64,000 nt of DNA from Torymus aiolomorphi (GCA_036365515.1 CM070874.1:63631583-63695582), one strand, 5' to 3'; counted from the first letter of the stretch, positions 12,235 to 23,883 are shown. The notes: generated from the sequence alone by a model not told the origin. Made by a program: numbers and translations.

Positions 12235-12354
12235 CCATACAGACATTTTTCAAAAATTATGTATTTTGATTCCTAACACCTCCAAAAACAATTATAACAT
12301 GTTTTTACAATAACTCAAAAAATTACTATTACAAAGCTTCCTCTAGGAGGAAGC
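10401..12354 (+). mobile_element. 2 kb interspersed repeat with hairpin ends and internal CA tract (family R1, longest copy)
   Basis: The left end AAAAAACCGCTGCCAATTCA includes the palindrome GCCAATTCATTGGC. The right end is the palindrome GCTTCCTCTAGGAGGAAGC. Inside are about three diverged direct repeats of roughly 310 bp (from about 10920, 11225 and 11530), each containing GAAATTACGATTT and TCTATAAATTT motifs. Then comes a conserved segment (GAGACCTGTCCGGTC, AAATCGATCGAGTAGAAGC), a CA tract (12171-12232) and CATCCATACAGACATTTTTC before the terminal hairpin. Partial or full relatives lie at 24603, 34370, 36907, 37684 (reverse), 38640 and 42449. No protein frame is visible, so it is non-autonomous. 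Confidence 0.7.
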
Positions 12355-15012
12355 AATTTATAAAACAGTGTAAGTGGTAAAGTAGGACTATTACACCCTC
12401 TCAATTGATTGCCACATAAAACGATGTGAAATAAAAAATGTATTTTTATATATGGAGCAGAAGAAACTGACATTTGTCTCATTATGTAAGCTTACATTTC
12501 AAACTATTTTTCCAACATTCGTAAATTTGTTCTTATGGTACACGAAAAATTTTCTGATTGTGTGCTTTCCTAGTAATGATTACACTCGAGCGAAGCCAAG
12601 CGTGGAGCACATCTACTCGACACAATGTCTGGAACGAGAATCTTTGAAGACTGAATATTTAAAAAATAATCTTGAATTTAACCAGTATGTCGTAAATATT
12701 TTTTATTTTTTTTTAAATTAAAACTCTGATAAAATAATAAATTATTCAAAAATCAGTCAAATTGATTTTTTTTTCCCATTTTTAATTTAACATCGAAGAA
12801 CATTGTGTTGCTTCCGCATAAAAAGGCGTTATCTCGGAGGTCGGTTGGAAAAAGTGTTATCTCGGAAGACGATTCAAAAAGGCGTTATCGCGCTTTAGAA
12901 AATTTTTTCTTAGAAATAGTGGGAAAAAACTTATACAACACTTTTAATTCAAAATTGTCCAAAGCTTATGAACACATTTTTTTAGAACGAAAAACTTCAA
13001 CTTGAATTTGTTATTAAAAATTGTTAATAAAAATTAATAGTTAAGTTTTTCGTAAAAGTATCCAAGATATTCGTATTCAGAGAATCAAAATACGTTAGAA
13101 AAACCTGGGTTCATTCATGAATCTCAATCGACCACGGCCACCCCTATAGCAAACCCGGACTATTGACAGTTATATTACCTTATAATGAAACAATGCAATT
13201 TTTAAAATTAAATTATTAAACAATTAACTTCATTCCGTTAAAAACATTTAAGTAAAAAATTACTTACTATAATTGTGATTATTTTTGTCCGCAATCAAAG
13301 CTGCGATTAATAACTACCTGAATTGATCAGTAGTATCTTAAAAAATGTAGCATCATCAGCATTACATCTAGGTTGATCCCGTCCGTTGTTTAGATAAAAG
13401 TTGATGTTGCTCTTTGAAAAAATTAAGTTTTTTAATAACAATTTTTAGTATTACGAGAATCTTGTACTGTACTGAACATAATGCTTATTGTATAATAAAT
13501 ATTTCTTATGTAACATATTTGAAATACATTTAAAAATTTTATTGACTTTACCTACGGTATTATGCAAACAAAAATTGGGATTACTTATCGGCGCACCATT
13601 ATTTGAAATACATTTAAAAATTTTATTGACTTTACCTACGGTATTATGCAACCAAAAATGGGGATTACTTATCGACGCACCATTAATGATGTGAATAATG
13701 TCGACAAATTGTGCGACGGATATTTAAACTCGCAGTAGCAAGTTTATTTCGTCAAAGCAATTATCAAAGTATTAGCAGGATTAAGTCCAATTATCCTGAG
13801 GAAATGCACGTCCGTTTCATTTTTCAGTTTCTGAGCGGTTTCACCAACGATGAGTGCACAGAAGCTGTAGCCAATGAAGTGCAAATAATGACCCTTTTTC
13901 AAAGGTATTCTGTATCCAACAGCTATTTCTCGAATAATTCTTTAAAAAACAAACCACAGCAATGTTAAAGGAGACACATGTTGTTTTACACATATTTTTA
14001 TTATTAGAAATTAATAATTACCTTTTTTAGAAGTTTGCTTCACTTGATCTATGATGAAACATATTAAGATATCCTCAGAAACCTTACAAGAATCAACGTT
14101 AAAACATTAAAAATGTATTTTTGAAATAATTCAATTTCAAGTTCGTTACGTTATCATTTGAATCAAATTGACTGAACATCGGATTATGGTGACACGGTCT
14201 GAGCTCACTTGCTAATATAGACTACTAATTTTTAAATGCGATGAAATATAATTTAAATTTAAATTATTTTCTTCATTTAGTTCATCATATTTTCATTAAT
14301 TTTTTTATCGAATATCTTATAAGAATTATTTTATCAAATGTTTATTATTTTTTAACGTTTCCACAATTATTTAACGCCGCTGTCTAACCCTTATTTTTTA
14401 TTTATAATAAAGAAGAATTTTCTGTTAGATAAGGATATATTAGCATTTGAGAGGAATAATATATAACTTTAGTATTCTTACATAATCTTACAAAATCAAT
14501 TAAAAAATTTCATATTTAACTTTGAATTAAGGTTATAAGCCTGCGAAGTCAGTGAAGTATTATTTTTTATCGTTATTTTTGTAATAAATTCTTATCGGAG
14601 ATATGTATTTGTCTTACTAATTTCGCTGCGTCAGAGTCAATTATACGATTATATTGCGTAAGTTGTTATTTATGTTCATAAAATCTCATTATATATGGGT
14701 TATTAATACTAAACGTATACATATGTAGATATATGTATAATGTAGAATCATAGTCACGGCCTTTAAGCGCCGTTTCAATTTACTTTGAAGCGTAATTATG
14801 AACCGTTATCTGAAAATTATGTATTCTTTTTTAATCGCTCGATACATCGAACATCATTTCAACTCTTCAAGCTGAGAAACACGCTTTATTCTGCCGCAGT
14901 ACTCTGCAGTGCAAGGATCAAAACTATTTTTAATTAAAGAAAAGAGAAATTAAAAGAAATATCTATTTTGAAGAGTTTTTTTATTTGTTTGGATTTACAA
15001 GTCAAATTGAAC
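12355..15012. other. Gene-poor AT-rich stretch between repeat R1 and the GH1 gene
   Basis: Short open frames occur but none is recognisable. At about 12823-12890 a unit of about 29 bp containing AAAAAGGCGTTATCTCGGA is repeated three times with changes. An 84 bp tandem duplication lies at 13517-13684. A reading frame at 13709-13966 has somewhat protein-like composition (see findings). The last 150 bases before 15013 should hold the GH1 promoter and 5' UTR, but I cannot place a TATA box or start site with confidence. Confidence 0.6.
13517..13684. repeat. Two-copy tandem duplication, 84 bp period
   Basis: ATTTGAAATACATTTAAAAA starts at 13517 and again at 13601. The two 84 bp copies differ at only a few positions and each ends near CGCACCATT. 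Confidence 0.9.
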
Positions 15013-18000
15013 ATGATGTGTGAAATGGGTGCTTTTAAGTTTGCTATTCTCATCAGTGTGGCAGTTTATAAAAGTGTTGCTGAAAATGTTAGCTTAATCT
15101 TTCCTGATGGATTAGCAATTGGCGTAGCTACATCCGCCTACCAGGCAGAAGGAGCATGGAACATTGATGGTATATATAGTGTATAAAAATGCCCCTATCA
15201 ATAATCTGCAAATATATTTTATATTATTATGCTGATAACAATTACGTAATAGGTAAAGGTGAAAATATTTGGGATCATTTTACACATAATAATAAATCAA
15301 GAATAGCTGATAAATCTTCTGGCGATGTTGCCTCTGATTTTTATCACAAGTATCAAGGTGATCTAAAAATAGTGAAAGATATTGGGGTAAATACTATTTT
15401 TAATATTTACTGAAGCTTTACTATTTCCATACTTATTAATTGATTTGGATACAAAAAATTATTATAATTATGTCATCATATCAATAATCTTTCTACCATT
15501 TCATCACTTGTTTACTGACTTTAAGGTGGTTCTATGGTTAATATAGATCTAAAATACAAAATTTTGTTTAATGAATTGTTCATATATTGCATAGTGAGAA
15601 ACGATATATTATAATATACCAGTATTTCAAGTAGTAACAAAAATTATTTAACAAAATTTCAGAACAAAATAAATCTCAACAATTATTGAAAAAATGGTTT
15701 AACAAATCATTTGTATCTTATTTATTTTTGCTCCGATTTTAATTTGAAAAGGCTAATTTTAATCACTGTGAAATTTCATTACGAGGTGTTGTGGGAAAAA
15801 TTAAAAACATTTTTACAATCCGAAAAGTTACAGGCAATTTTAGTTGATTTTACGAACACGTAACCCTGGTGGAAATTGAAATCATTTTTTGAGCAGTAAA
15901 TGGCTAGTTTGATCCAAAATGGCAAAAAAATGGACTCCAGTTTTCTTACATAAGTGTAACGATTTTTTTAACCTATTTTTCACATTTATTGGCCGCAAAG
16001 ATGGTCACAATTTTGTACTATCCATTAATTTGGCATTTTAATGCTAGTTAAAATAGGTAGTCGATGAAGCCATTATAAATCTAGTAATAAGCGATTTGTT
16101 ATGGCGACGAGCAAGAGAGATAGAGTCACGTGTCGAAATAACGATTTTGGTTTATATCTTATAGAATAAAGCTGTAAATAGTAGAAAGACTACTAAATTT
16201 TGTTTATATCCCGGTAAACTATCTCTTAAGAGTATAAGTTTTAAAATATATGATTGAATTGTTATGAAATTTTAATGTAAAGATTTTCAAGTTAGGGCCA
16301 TTCCATAAAATGGGAGAAGTTGATGAAAAAAAGCGTTACATGTCTGTCTAATAACTAGCCATTTCTAATGGCCAGTTTCTGTTTTCCTTCCCATTTTTAA
16401 TGGACTAATTTCTACCAGGGATATTAAAAAATATTTTAATTCATGCCATGATACCTCGTAATGGAATTTCACAAAGATTAAAATGAGATTTTCCAAATTA
16501 AAATCTGAGCAAGAAATGAAAAAAAAATCATGTATTGAATCATGTTTTGAAAATTTGAATGAAAATTTTGTTCAAAAATGTTTTTTTTCCGTAACTTGAA
16601 ATACTTATATATTAGGTATACTATATCATTTCTCACCATGCAATATATGAACAATTGATTGCAAAAAATTTTATATTTCAGACCTATAAAAACCATATAG
16701 AACCGCCTTAAAATTCCATTGGTGTATATATATATATATATTTCTTATATTTTTAGTTCGATTATTTTCGCTTTTCGATAAGTTGGTCAAGAATATTCCC
16801 ATCTGGTTATGCAAGTGATCCTTCCATTGAGGGAATTCGTTATTATCACCGTATCTTAGATGAATTAGATATACTGGGAATAACACCTCACGTTACTATT
16901 TATCATTGGGATCATCCTCAAAATCTTGAAAAAATTGGTGGATGGTTAAACGAAAGTATGGCTTATATATATGCCGATTATGCGAGGTTTGTTTTCGAAA
17001 CGTTTGGACACAGAGTGAACATTTTTTCAACTATAAACGAGCCTTATATATTTTGTAAAAATGGATATGGAAATAACAAATACGCACCAGGTAATTTGTA
17101 TTGCATTTGTGGACTGTTTATGATTGACAATTGAATCTAAAAAATAATTTAGGTTAAATAAAGAATACACAGTGGTAAACAATAATATAATTAAGTTGAA
17201 GTTTTTTAAAGTTAACAGTTTCACGGAATAGGCAAAGATTTGGACTTGGCAATTTTTATGAATTATATAATTTGCCTTTATATATTATATAAAGGTTCTG
17301 TCTCCTTCTAAGATCTCAAGAAATACAATAAATAATAATTATGAAATAGTACTTTTCGGTACTAGGCCGTAAAGTAACATTTTATGGACGAGTAACGAAC
17401 ATTATTTTTTGTTATACGTGCCTGTAAAATTCAATTTTACGGACAATATATACAAAAATAATGTTCGCTCCACGTCCGTTTCATTTTACGGACCAAGTGG
17501 GAATTATTCTTCCGAGGACCGTCGCAGCTAGGACCGAAAATTACTATTTATTGCATACAATTTTCACAGAATAGTAGCATGAAAATAAAAAATAAAAAAA
17601 AATACAATCATTCATTTTTAATATGAGTTGCATGATCCTCAAAGGGTTAATTATATATTTTTTAAATTTTGCAGGTCGAAATATGAAGGGGGTAGGCGAA
17701 TATTTATGCGTTCATAATATGCTTAAAGCTCATGCGCTTGCCTACCATATTTATAATACAGAGTTCCGTTCCTTTCAAAACGGTCAAATTGGTATTGTTA
17801 TACCATGTTTTCAACACTATAGCAAAAATAAAAATGATACTACATCTTCTGACCTTGCTTTTGAGTTTCAATGTGGTTGGACTGCACATCCGATTTTTTC
17901 TGAAACTGGTGACTATCCAGAAATAATGAAGAAACTAATTGCGGAAAGAAGCAAATTACAAGGATTGAGTGAATCAAGACTGCCAACTTTCTCAGAAGAG

Positions 18001-19729
18001 TGGATCAAACGTATAAAGTAATCCTGTCAATAATATTAAATTTGTTAACCATGAAAATAAGTCAATCATGATAGATATACTAGTTTTTAAATATTTTGAA
18101 TTGATTTAATGAGTGCACACCCTCCGCGAAACTGATTTTAATAGTGCTTTGAGGGTTGATTTCTGGTATTTAAAAATGAAGCCCAGTCTTTGTAATTCTA
18201 TCTCATAGGCCCCTTTATCTTCAGATATGAGGATATTTTTTTGGTGTCCACACTTAGAGGGTTCAAAATATAAAAAAAAAAATTTGAAGACACACCTTCG
18301 CGACAAGTTTCTTCTCATTCTATAGGTCATAAAATATATGAAAAAACTCATGAATATTACAAAATGGTCTTGTGACATCGTTTTAGAAAAAAATCCATTT
18401 TTCTTATGGAAATTTAACGTGAGAAAAATGGATAAAATGTAGTCACTGATGATGAGCCAATAGTAAACTTTTAAATGTGCCAACAAATATTCCACAAAAA
18501 AGCGATTAAACTAGAAGAAAAGAGCTTTAATTTAAGCTAAAGATCGTTAAAATCGGTCGGTTCTGCGCAAAGTTACGTGTATTTGAAAATCGCGAAAAAT
18601 GACCAAAAATGAGCGTTTTTTCCCGAATCCACGTAATTCAATCATCGTAGCAAAGGTGTGCCTTCAATTTTTTTTTTAATTTTTTGAACCCTCTAAGTGT
18701 GGACACGAAAACAATATCCTCATATATGCTATCTAATCTGACATATGCTTCATTTTATTAAAATTATCTTTTCTGTCATTTTATAAACACTTATGATACG
18801 TGAAGGAGCAAAAAAGATTACAATGTAGACAGGAAAAATTTTTAAGCTTTTTCATTAGAAAATATTAATTTTATCAGTAAATTTTTGAACAAAATGAAGC
18901 ATATTTTAAATTAGGTGTCTCATACTTCAAGAAAACGGGCCTATGAGATGGAATTAGGAATACTAGGGTTCATTTTTAGATGCCAAAGATTGACTCTCAC
19001 AGCCTTAATAAAACCCGTTTCCCGGAGGGTGTGCACTTTCCTTGTAAGTACTGCATATTTCAGGGGGAGTGCGGATTATTTTGGTTTGAATCATTATTCG
19101 GCCGATCTTGTTGAACCGTTACCAGAAGATCAAAAATTAAACTGGCCAAATGATGAAGGGTTAGAATATTCATTTGATCCGACTTGGATATCAGCTCAAA
19201 GCGTTTGGTTAAAAGTAAGATTTTAAGAATCTACGATTTTCATTGATAAATAAAATTTCATAAATTGTTGTATTAATTCTACTTGGAAGGTTGTACCACA
19301 AGGATTTAGAGATACGTTAAAATCTATTAAAGAAAAATATAATAATCCACCTTTATACGTTACGGAAAATGGAGTATCTGACGGTCATGGCACAAATGAT
19401 AATCTTAGAATAGTCTACATATATACTTATATGAAAAATATGTTAAAAGCAATTAAAGAGGATAAATGTAATATACAGTCTTATACTTATTGGAGTCTTT
19501 TAGACAGTATGGAATGGGAGCAGGGATACAAGTAAGTTAAACAATTATTATGTATATTGTAAATTTATATTTATTATTTATTAGAAAATTTTTAATTTAT
19601 TATTTTAGAGAGAAATTTGGATTAATTCAGATTGACTTTAATAACCAAAACTTAACACGTACACCAAAAAGATCAGTATCTTGGCTAAAAAAAATACTAA
19701 AGACTCGAATACTTACATTGCTGGATTAG
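15013..19729 (+). CDS. Secreted glycoside hydrolase family 1 enzyme (beta-glucosidase / myrosinase-like), complete, 7 exons, 493 aa
   Basis: Seen: exons 15013-15169, 15253-15386, 16757-17090, 17675-18017, 19064-19214, 19290-19531 and 19609-19729, total 1,482 bp, all joined in frame at GT-AG sites. ATG 15013 is the first in frame; a second directly follows. An N-terminal hydrophobic segment (about residues 7-23) looks like a signal peptide. GH1 landmarks in order: [31 protein letters not shown] (about 102-112); YHWDHPQ; TINEP with acid/base Glu192; YFGLNHY; YVTENG with nucleophile Glu399; [24 protein letters not shown]. Family knowledge: retaining beta-glycosidases that cleave beta-glucosides, in insects mostly gut or salivary enzymes, with myrosinases as a specialised branch. 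Length is normal. Substrate specificity cannot be read from sequence alone. Introns 2, 3 and 4 carry repeats. It converges with the lipase gene ending at 20403. Confidence 0.96.
15521..16711. mobile_element. Foldback element with TTAAGG termini in GH1 intron 2 (family R2-like)
   Basis: The left arm (15521 to about 15800) begins TTAAGGTGGTTCTATGG. The right arm, in reverse complement, begins TTAAGGCGGTTCTATATGG. The arms stay alignable for about 270 bp (both contain TTGTTCATATATTGCAT and GTGAGAAA). TTAA stands at both ends (15521-15524, 16708-16711), suggesting a piggyBac-like TTAA target duplication. No transposase frame is present. A different element (15864-16420) sits in the middle. Confidence 0.75.
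15864..16420. mobile_element. CCCTGG-terminal element nested inside the TTAA element (family R4)
   Basis: The left end CCCTGGTGGAAATTG and right end AATTTCTACCAGGG are inverted repeats. Subterminal AGTAAATGGCTAGTTTGATC is mirrored by CTAGCCATTTCTAATGGCC. The interior has GAGAGATAGAGTC, which matches the relatives at 52942 and 58231. Because it interrupts the outer foldback, it arrived later. Confidence 0.7.
17365..17505. repeat. Inverted repeat in GH1 intron 3
   Basis: CCGTAAAGTAACATTTTATG and GAACATTATTTTTTG on the left are mirrored by AAAATAATGTTCGC and CCGTTTCATTTTACGGAC on the right. The arms are about 45 bp with mismatches. This is probably another short foldback. Confidence 0.5.
18113..19036. 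mobile_element. 0.92 kb terminal-inverted-repeat element in GH1 intron 4
   Basis: The termini GTGCACACCCTCCGCGAAAC and GTTTCCCGGAGGGTGTGCAC are inverted repeats. Further inside, CTATCTCATAGGCCC pairs with GGGCCTATGAGATGG, and GTGTCCACACTTAGAGGGTTC pairs with GAACCCTCTAAGTGTGGAC. There is no transposase frame. The right end is only 27 bp from the start of GH1 exon 5, so the branch point for that splice probably lies inside the element. Confidence 0.8.
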
Positions 19730-19799
19730 AAAGTATATTTTTTGTACTATATTAAGATTTAAATAGGTTTTGTAAACTGGTAGTAAGATATCAAATTTT

Positions 19800-19805
19800 A
19801 ATAAA
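19800..19805 (+). terminator. Putative polyadenylation signal of the GH1 gene
   Basis: AATAAA occurs 71 bp after the stop codon, in an AT-rich tail. It lies about 570 bp before the oppositely oriented signal of the neighbouring lipase gene. Confidence 0.6.
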
Positions 19806-20377
19806 TTATAATTTTTTATAACTTTTAATTTAAAAAGTATAAATTTTTATGCTATTTGAAATGATTCTTTTTTTTTTTAAAAAAAGAATTTGTACATAAT
19901 GAAACTATTATGCATGTTTTAAAAACAGGCCTACAGAAGCTAATGTTTTTTTTTATATAAAATGTAACTTACAAAATAATGTAACTAATTTATTTGTCCA
20001 ATAAAATAAAAACTAATATTTAAAACAAGTTACGGTATTGCTAAATAATGAAATTTATGATATGGGCAAATCCACAATACTTGTAACTATTGATTAAGTT
20101 TTTTTATAAACCCTTTCAAAATGGCATCTTTTTAGACAGGTTGGTACACCCCACGCTGCGCCGTACTCACATCGATGACAGGACTTGTTTTCGAGTTTCC
20201 ATTTAAGATTTAAAACCCAGTCTAGTTTCTGTGCTTCGCATGGAAAGCAAATAGCACCAATACATTACTTTAAAAAAAAAAACCTACACAATAGTTAAAA
20301 GTATTATGGATCTCTCCATAAATGATGAAAATATATTGAGAATAAAAAATCATTTTAGTTTATAAAATCTCCAAAAA

Positions 20378-20383
20378 TTTATT
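20378..20383 (-). terminator. Putative polyadenylation signal of lipase gene A
   Basis: AATAAA on the minus strand (TTTATT on plus), 19 bp beyond the stop codon at 20403, implying a very short 3' untranslated region. Confidence 0.55.
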
Positions 20384-20402
20384 CTTATTTCAAATATGCT
20401 GG

Positions 20403-22126
20403 TTAATCAGAATCACAACGAGGAACGTCTAAATAATACGTTCCGTAATACTTTGTATCACTGTATTGGTCTGCATTGATTCCCATTTCTATACATGTTT
20501 CTAAAGTACAGTTTTGACTGCTGCATTCGGCTTCTTTTTTTTCTATTGGAAGTGTTACTTTATACGCTAAAAATTTCGAACTGTTTGTTATTGATTGTGC
20601 AAAGTACTTTTGTCCTTGTCCATGGTCACAAATCATATCATCGCTTTGTTGTCTACGTGACACTAATGTAAAAGAAAATATGGTATTTTGTGACCGAGTG
20701 GAAATTTTCCATTTGAATTTATAGTATAAATTATTATGTTATTACACAACCTCAAGAAAAGCTTTTTTTAAGATTTTACACTTTTTAAAACTATTCTTAT
20801 AATTTTAAAATTAGAATGTTTTTGTGTTTTTGGATCTTCAATTTTTTTCTCAATTGGTGTTTTGATAATATTCATTAAAATGCATGCTTATAAAAGAAAA
20901 ATAATTAATTTAAATTAATGCATTCGAAGAATGTTAGCAAATTAATTCCTCAAGTATTAACGATCGAGAAGTAGTCTATGCCAATTGTATAATTTTGAAA
21001 ACTTACGGTAAGCGCTGACAATACCTACTGCATCTACCCCGAAGAATAAATAAGACAAGCATCTACTTATTTCATCATCGTGAAAAGTTCTGCCATACTG
21101 AATACAATGCGTTTGCCTATCTCCTCCATTTGGATAAAAATCAATGTGGCCTTAGACAAAAAGTATTTGTTTTTAATACGATATAAGAAATCAATTTTAC
21201 ACGCAAAATCAAATCCAAGTTTGACTGTTTGATTAATTTTAATAATGAATACCTAAAGGTTCGTATAGTCCAAGAGTTTGTTCCGTTAAGTGTGAATTGA
21301 CGTGAATAACATCAACAAATTTAGCACTTGTTTTTTTAAGCCGTAAATATGAGCCATCGTCCTCAAAATAAGGTCTGGCTGGATCGAATGCAGTGATTCT
21401 ATCCACCAGTCTTTCAGATTTTAGCTTTTCGGCGGCCAGACCGGATGCATGCGCTCCAAGGCTGTGCCCGATAAAGTGTAGATAACCCCAGTCTTTTACC
21501 GGTTGGTTTAATTCAATAGCTAATCTGCTAAGAACTCTATACAAATTTGAAAGTTTTGACAATGGTAAAGTGAACTTGCAAAATAAATTCATTTTAAAAA
21601 ATAGAGTTTAAATTATACTTATAAAGTTTATTTGCAACATATTCCGTTCTCAAAGCAGATTTACCATAATTATAATTTTTCTTTTGAAATACTTTCCACC
21701 AATCAACTGTAATTACGTTCATATCTTTCTAAAATTTTAAATGATATTTAATACGTAATTTTGTGTAATATAAATCCATAAAAATCTTACCCATTTTAAT
21801 AATTTTGCAATAAGTTTCTGCACCCACTCAGACTCGTGATTAGCTAAGTAGCCATGAATTATGACTGTAGTTCTTCGAGATGGGTTAAATGTAAGACTCT
21901 TCATATGAAATCCGTGTGGATCTATTTCTGCTTTGCGCATTCCATTAGTATACAGATAAAAATGAACATCATCTACAAAAGGCGCGATTATTTCATCAAA
22001 GAAAATATCGACATTTGTAAGTCCAGAGATTTGTTTACACATGAAACTATAAGTCCGATGACTTTGATTCAGAAGCACCACAATGAATATTGATAATGAT
22101 ATTAATTTAGTCATTCTTTTAATCAT
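20403..22126 (-). CDS. Secreted lipase, pancreatic-lipase/phospholipase A1 superfamily, complete, 5 exons, 377 aa (lipase A)
   Basis: Seen, in coding order: exons 22126-21791, 21728-21619, 21536-21253, 21150-21007 and 20662-20403, total 1,134 bp, intron phases 0, 2, 1, 1. Start ATG 22126 gives MIKRMTKLISLSIFIVVLL, a signal peptide; ATG 22114 is an equally good start. The catalytic triad is Ser174 in GHSLG, Asp200 in FDPARP and His305 in CDHGQGQKYFAQS. Other family marks are VIIHGYLAN (oxyanion region, residues about 91-99), VITVDWWK and GHIDFYPNGG. Family knowledge: these alpha/beta hydrolases act on acylglycerols or phospholipids in gut, yolk or venom; an active triad is preserved here. Start-site choice and substrate are uncertain. 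It is paralogous to the gene at 28787-33878 and lies tail to tail with GH1. Confidence 0.95.
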
Positions 22127-23179
22127 AAAAACTGAAAATACGATTGTTTGATTAATTAATGTCGATGTTTGTGTCTGAAAGAACACAGTATTAATATATT
22201 GCCTAGAATATTTAATAAATATACAAGAGATAATAATTTTGTAATAAAAACGCTATGTACGTAGTGGATGCGATTAATTTTTATACTTATAATTTCTTTT
22301 AGAATTCTATTTTTACATGGAGAAGTAATATAGTAAAATACTTAGCCATGTGTGCAAACAGAGTTTTATTGTCATTAAAAACAAGATAAACAGTTTGTAA
22401 TGTAAAACACACATCCATTTGGTATACGAAATAGTTATATTCATATTATACAAAGAATTTTTTTCAATGCTAGAGTAACTCAATCCAATACTAAATTTAT
22501 AGTATATTTTGACTACATCTACACAGGTTTATAGCTTTAATGAAACATTTACTTTTATGGATATGGAAAAAGATGAATACAAAATTAAATACTACGATCG
22601 CTTTTGACAAGAATGTAGCAGAAAAAAGTGTATTTATATGTCGTTATATGTATTTATACATAAACCTTCTGTTTATATATTTGTAAATGGCTTCCACTTC
22701 CTGAACTTTAAAAAAAAAATGCTGAGGAGATTCATTTAAACAACTATTTAAATGATTAAACTGAATTAAGCATTACTTAAATTATTCGAAAAAACAGGTT
22801 AAGGAAAAGCAAGCTATCAAAACGAATAAAAAAAATATAAATTAAAATTTTCACAAATGATAATTTTACAACCAAAAGATTACATTTAATTGCGATACAT
22901 AAGTTAAAATTATTTTCCTTAAAGAAAGAAAGTATTTTAGCAAGGACGAATTAATTTTAAATTGTAGATATTTAAGCAGCGTTATATGTAATTATTACGA
23001 TTTAGATTATTCTATCGTTCATGGTAATGACTTGTTCCTGGAAATATAACTTTTACCAATAAATTAAGTGTTCGTAACAGCGTAGCTTTTTTCTTCATTA
23101 TTATTTCTCTCTATTCATTCATTTCATCTAAAGTGAGTTTAATATTGAATTATGCCGTTCTAACTTCTCAATAATTATT

Positions 23180-23374
23180 CTATGTGGATCTAGAATTAGA
23201 TGTAAACGTCATGTCGGACACATTAGAAACGGATATTTGGGTATTCGCTGCGGTCTGCAAGCTAGTTGAATGCAAGTTGTTGCAGTCGACACAGGGCCTC
23301 AGTAGTAACAGCATAGTTATAACCAGTAGAAGTGGTAAGTGTTGATTGGAGAGCTCATCTTCTTCAAACCGCAT
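23180..23374 (-). CDS. Short unidentified reading frame with hydrophobic N-terminal segment
   Basis: An ATG-initiated frame of 64 codons. An acidic start is followed by a strongly hydrophobic stretch (LPLLLVITMLLLL, residues 13-25) and then a polar Ser/Thr/Asn-rich tail with two cysteines. I do not recognise it. It could be a small secreted peptide, a relic first exon or chance. The plus strand of the same segment is also open from ATG 23212 and runs into a perfect donor (GTAAGTG at about 23335), so the coding strand is ambiguous. No homology or expression evidence is available to me. Confidence 0.2.
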   Translation of the reverse strand: MRFEEDELSNQHLPLLLVITMLLLLRPCVDCNNLHSTSLQTAANTQISVSNVSDMTFTSNSRST

Positions 23375-23465
23375 TTCGCAATTAGTCGGAACACACAAAA
23401 ATTTCGATCAAATACTTTGCTCGTTATACAACGATTAATCTGTGACATCCCGAGAAAAAATGATT

Positions 23466-23805
23466 TATATATGGCCATACATACTCATATATAAAAATCT
23501 GCATGGACATATAGAACCATACGTGATTATAAATGACCATATTTGATCATACATGGATTTTGTCTCTGTATAAAAATACATGTTTGTATATAAGCAAGTA
23601 TAGTCATACACGACTGTATATGGACTATATATTGTATAATATGTATAATACTTTTGTAAGTTGTCTTCATACATATCCATGTACATCCATATAAATATGA
23701 GCATATATCATCATATATAACTATGTAGGACCATATATGACCATACAGAGACGTATATGAATGTATATTGATATAATCATATATGTCTATTATATAATAT
23801 GTATA

Positions 23806-23883
<78 letters not shown>

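Noticed and set aside
10401..12354. Helitron identity for the R1 repeats
   Set aside because: A 3' hairpin is present, but no CTRR terminus or TC start at the expected spots and no Rep/helicase frame. Left as an unclassified non-autonomous family.
15013..19729. Horizontal transfer of the GH1 gene from bacteria or fungi
   Set aside because: Six introns with normal GT-AG sites, a signal peptide and the insect-type GH1 motif set; GH1 genes are native to insects.
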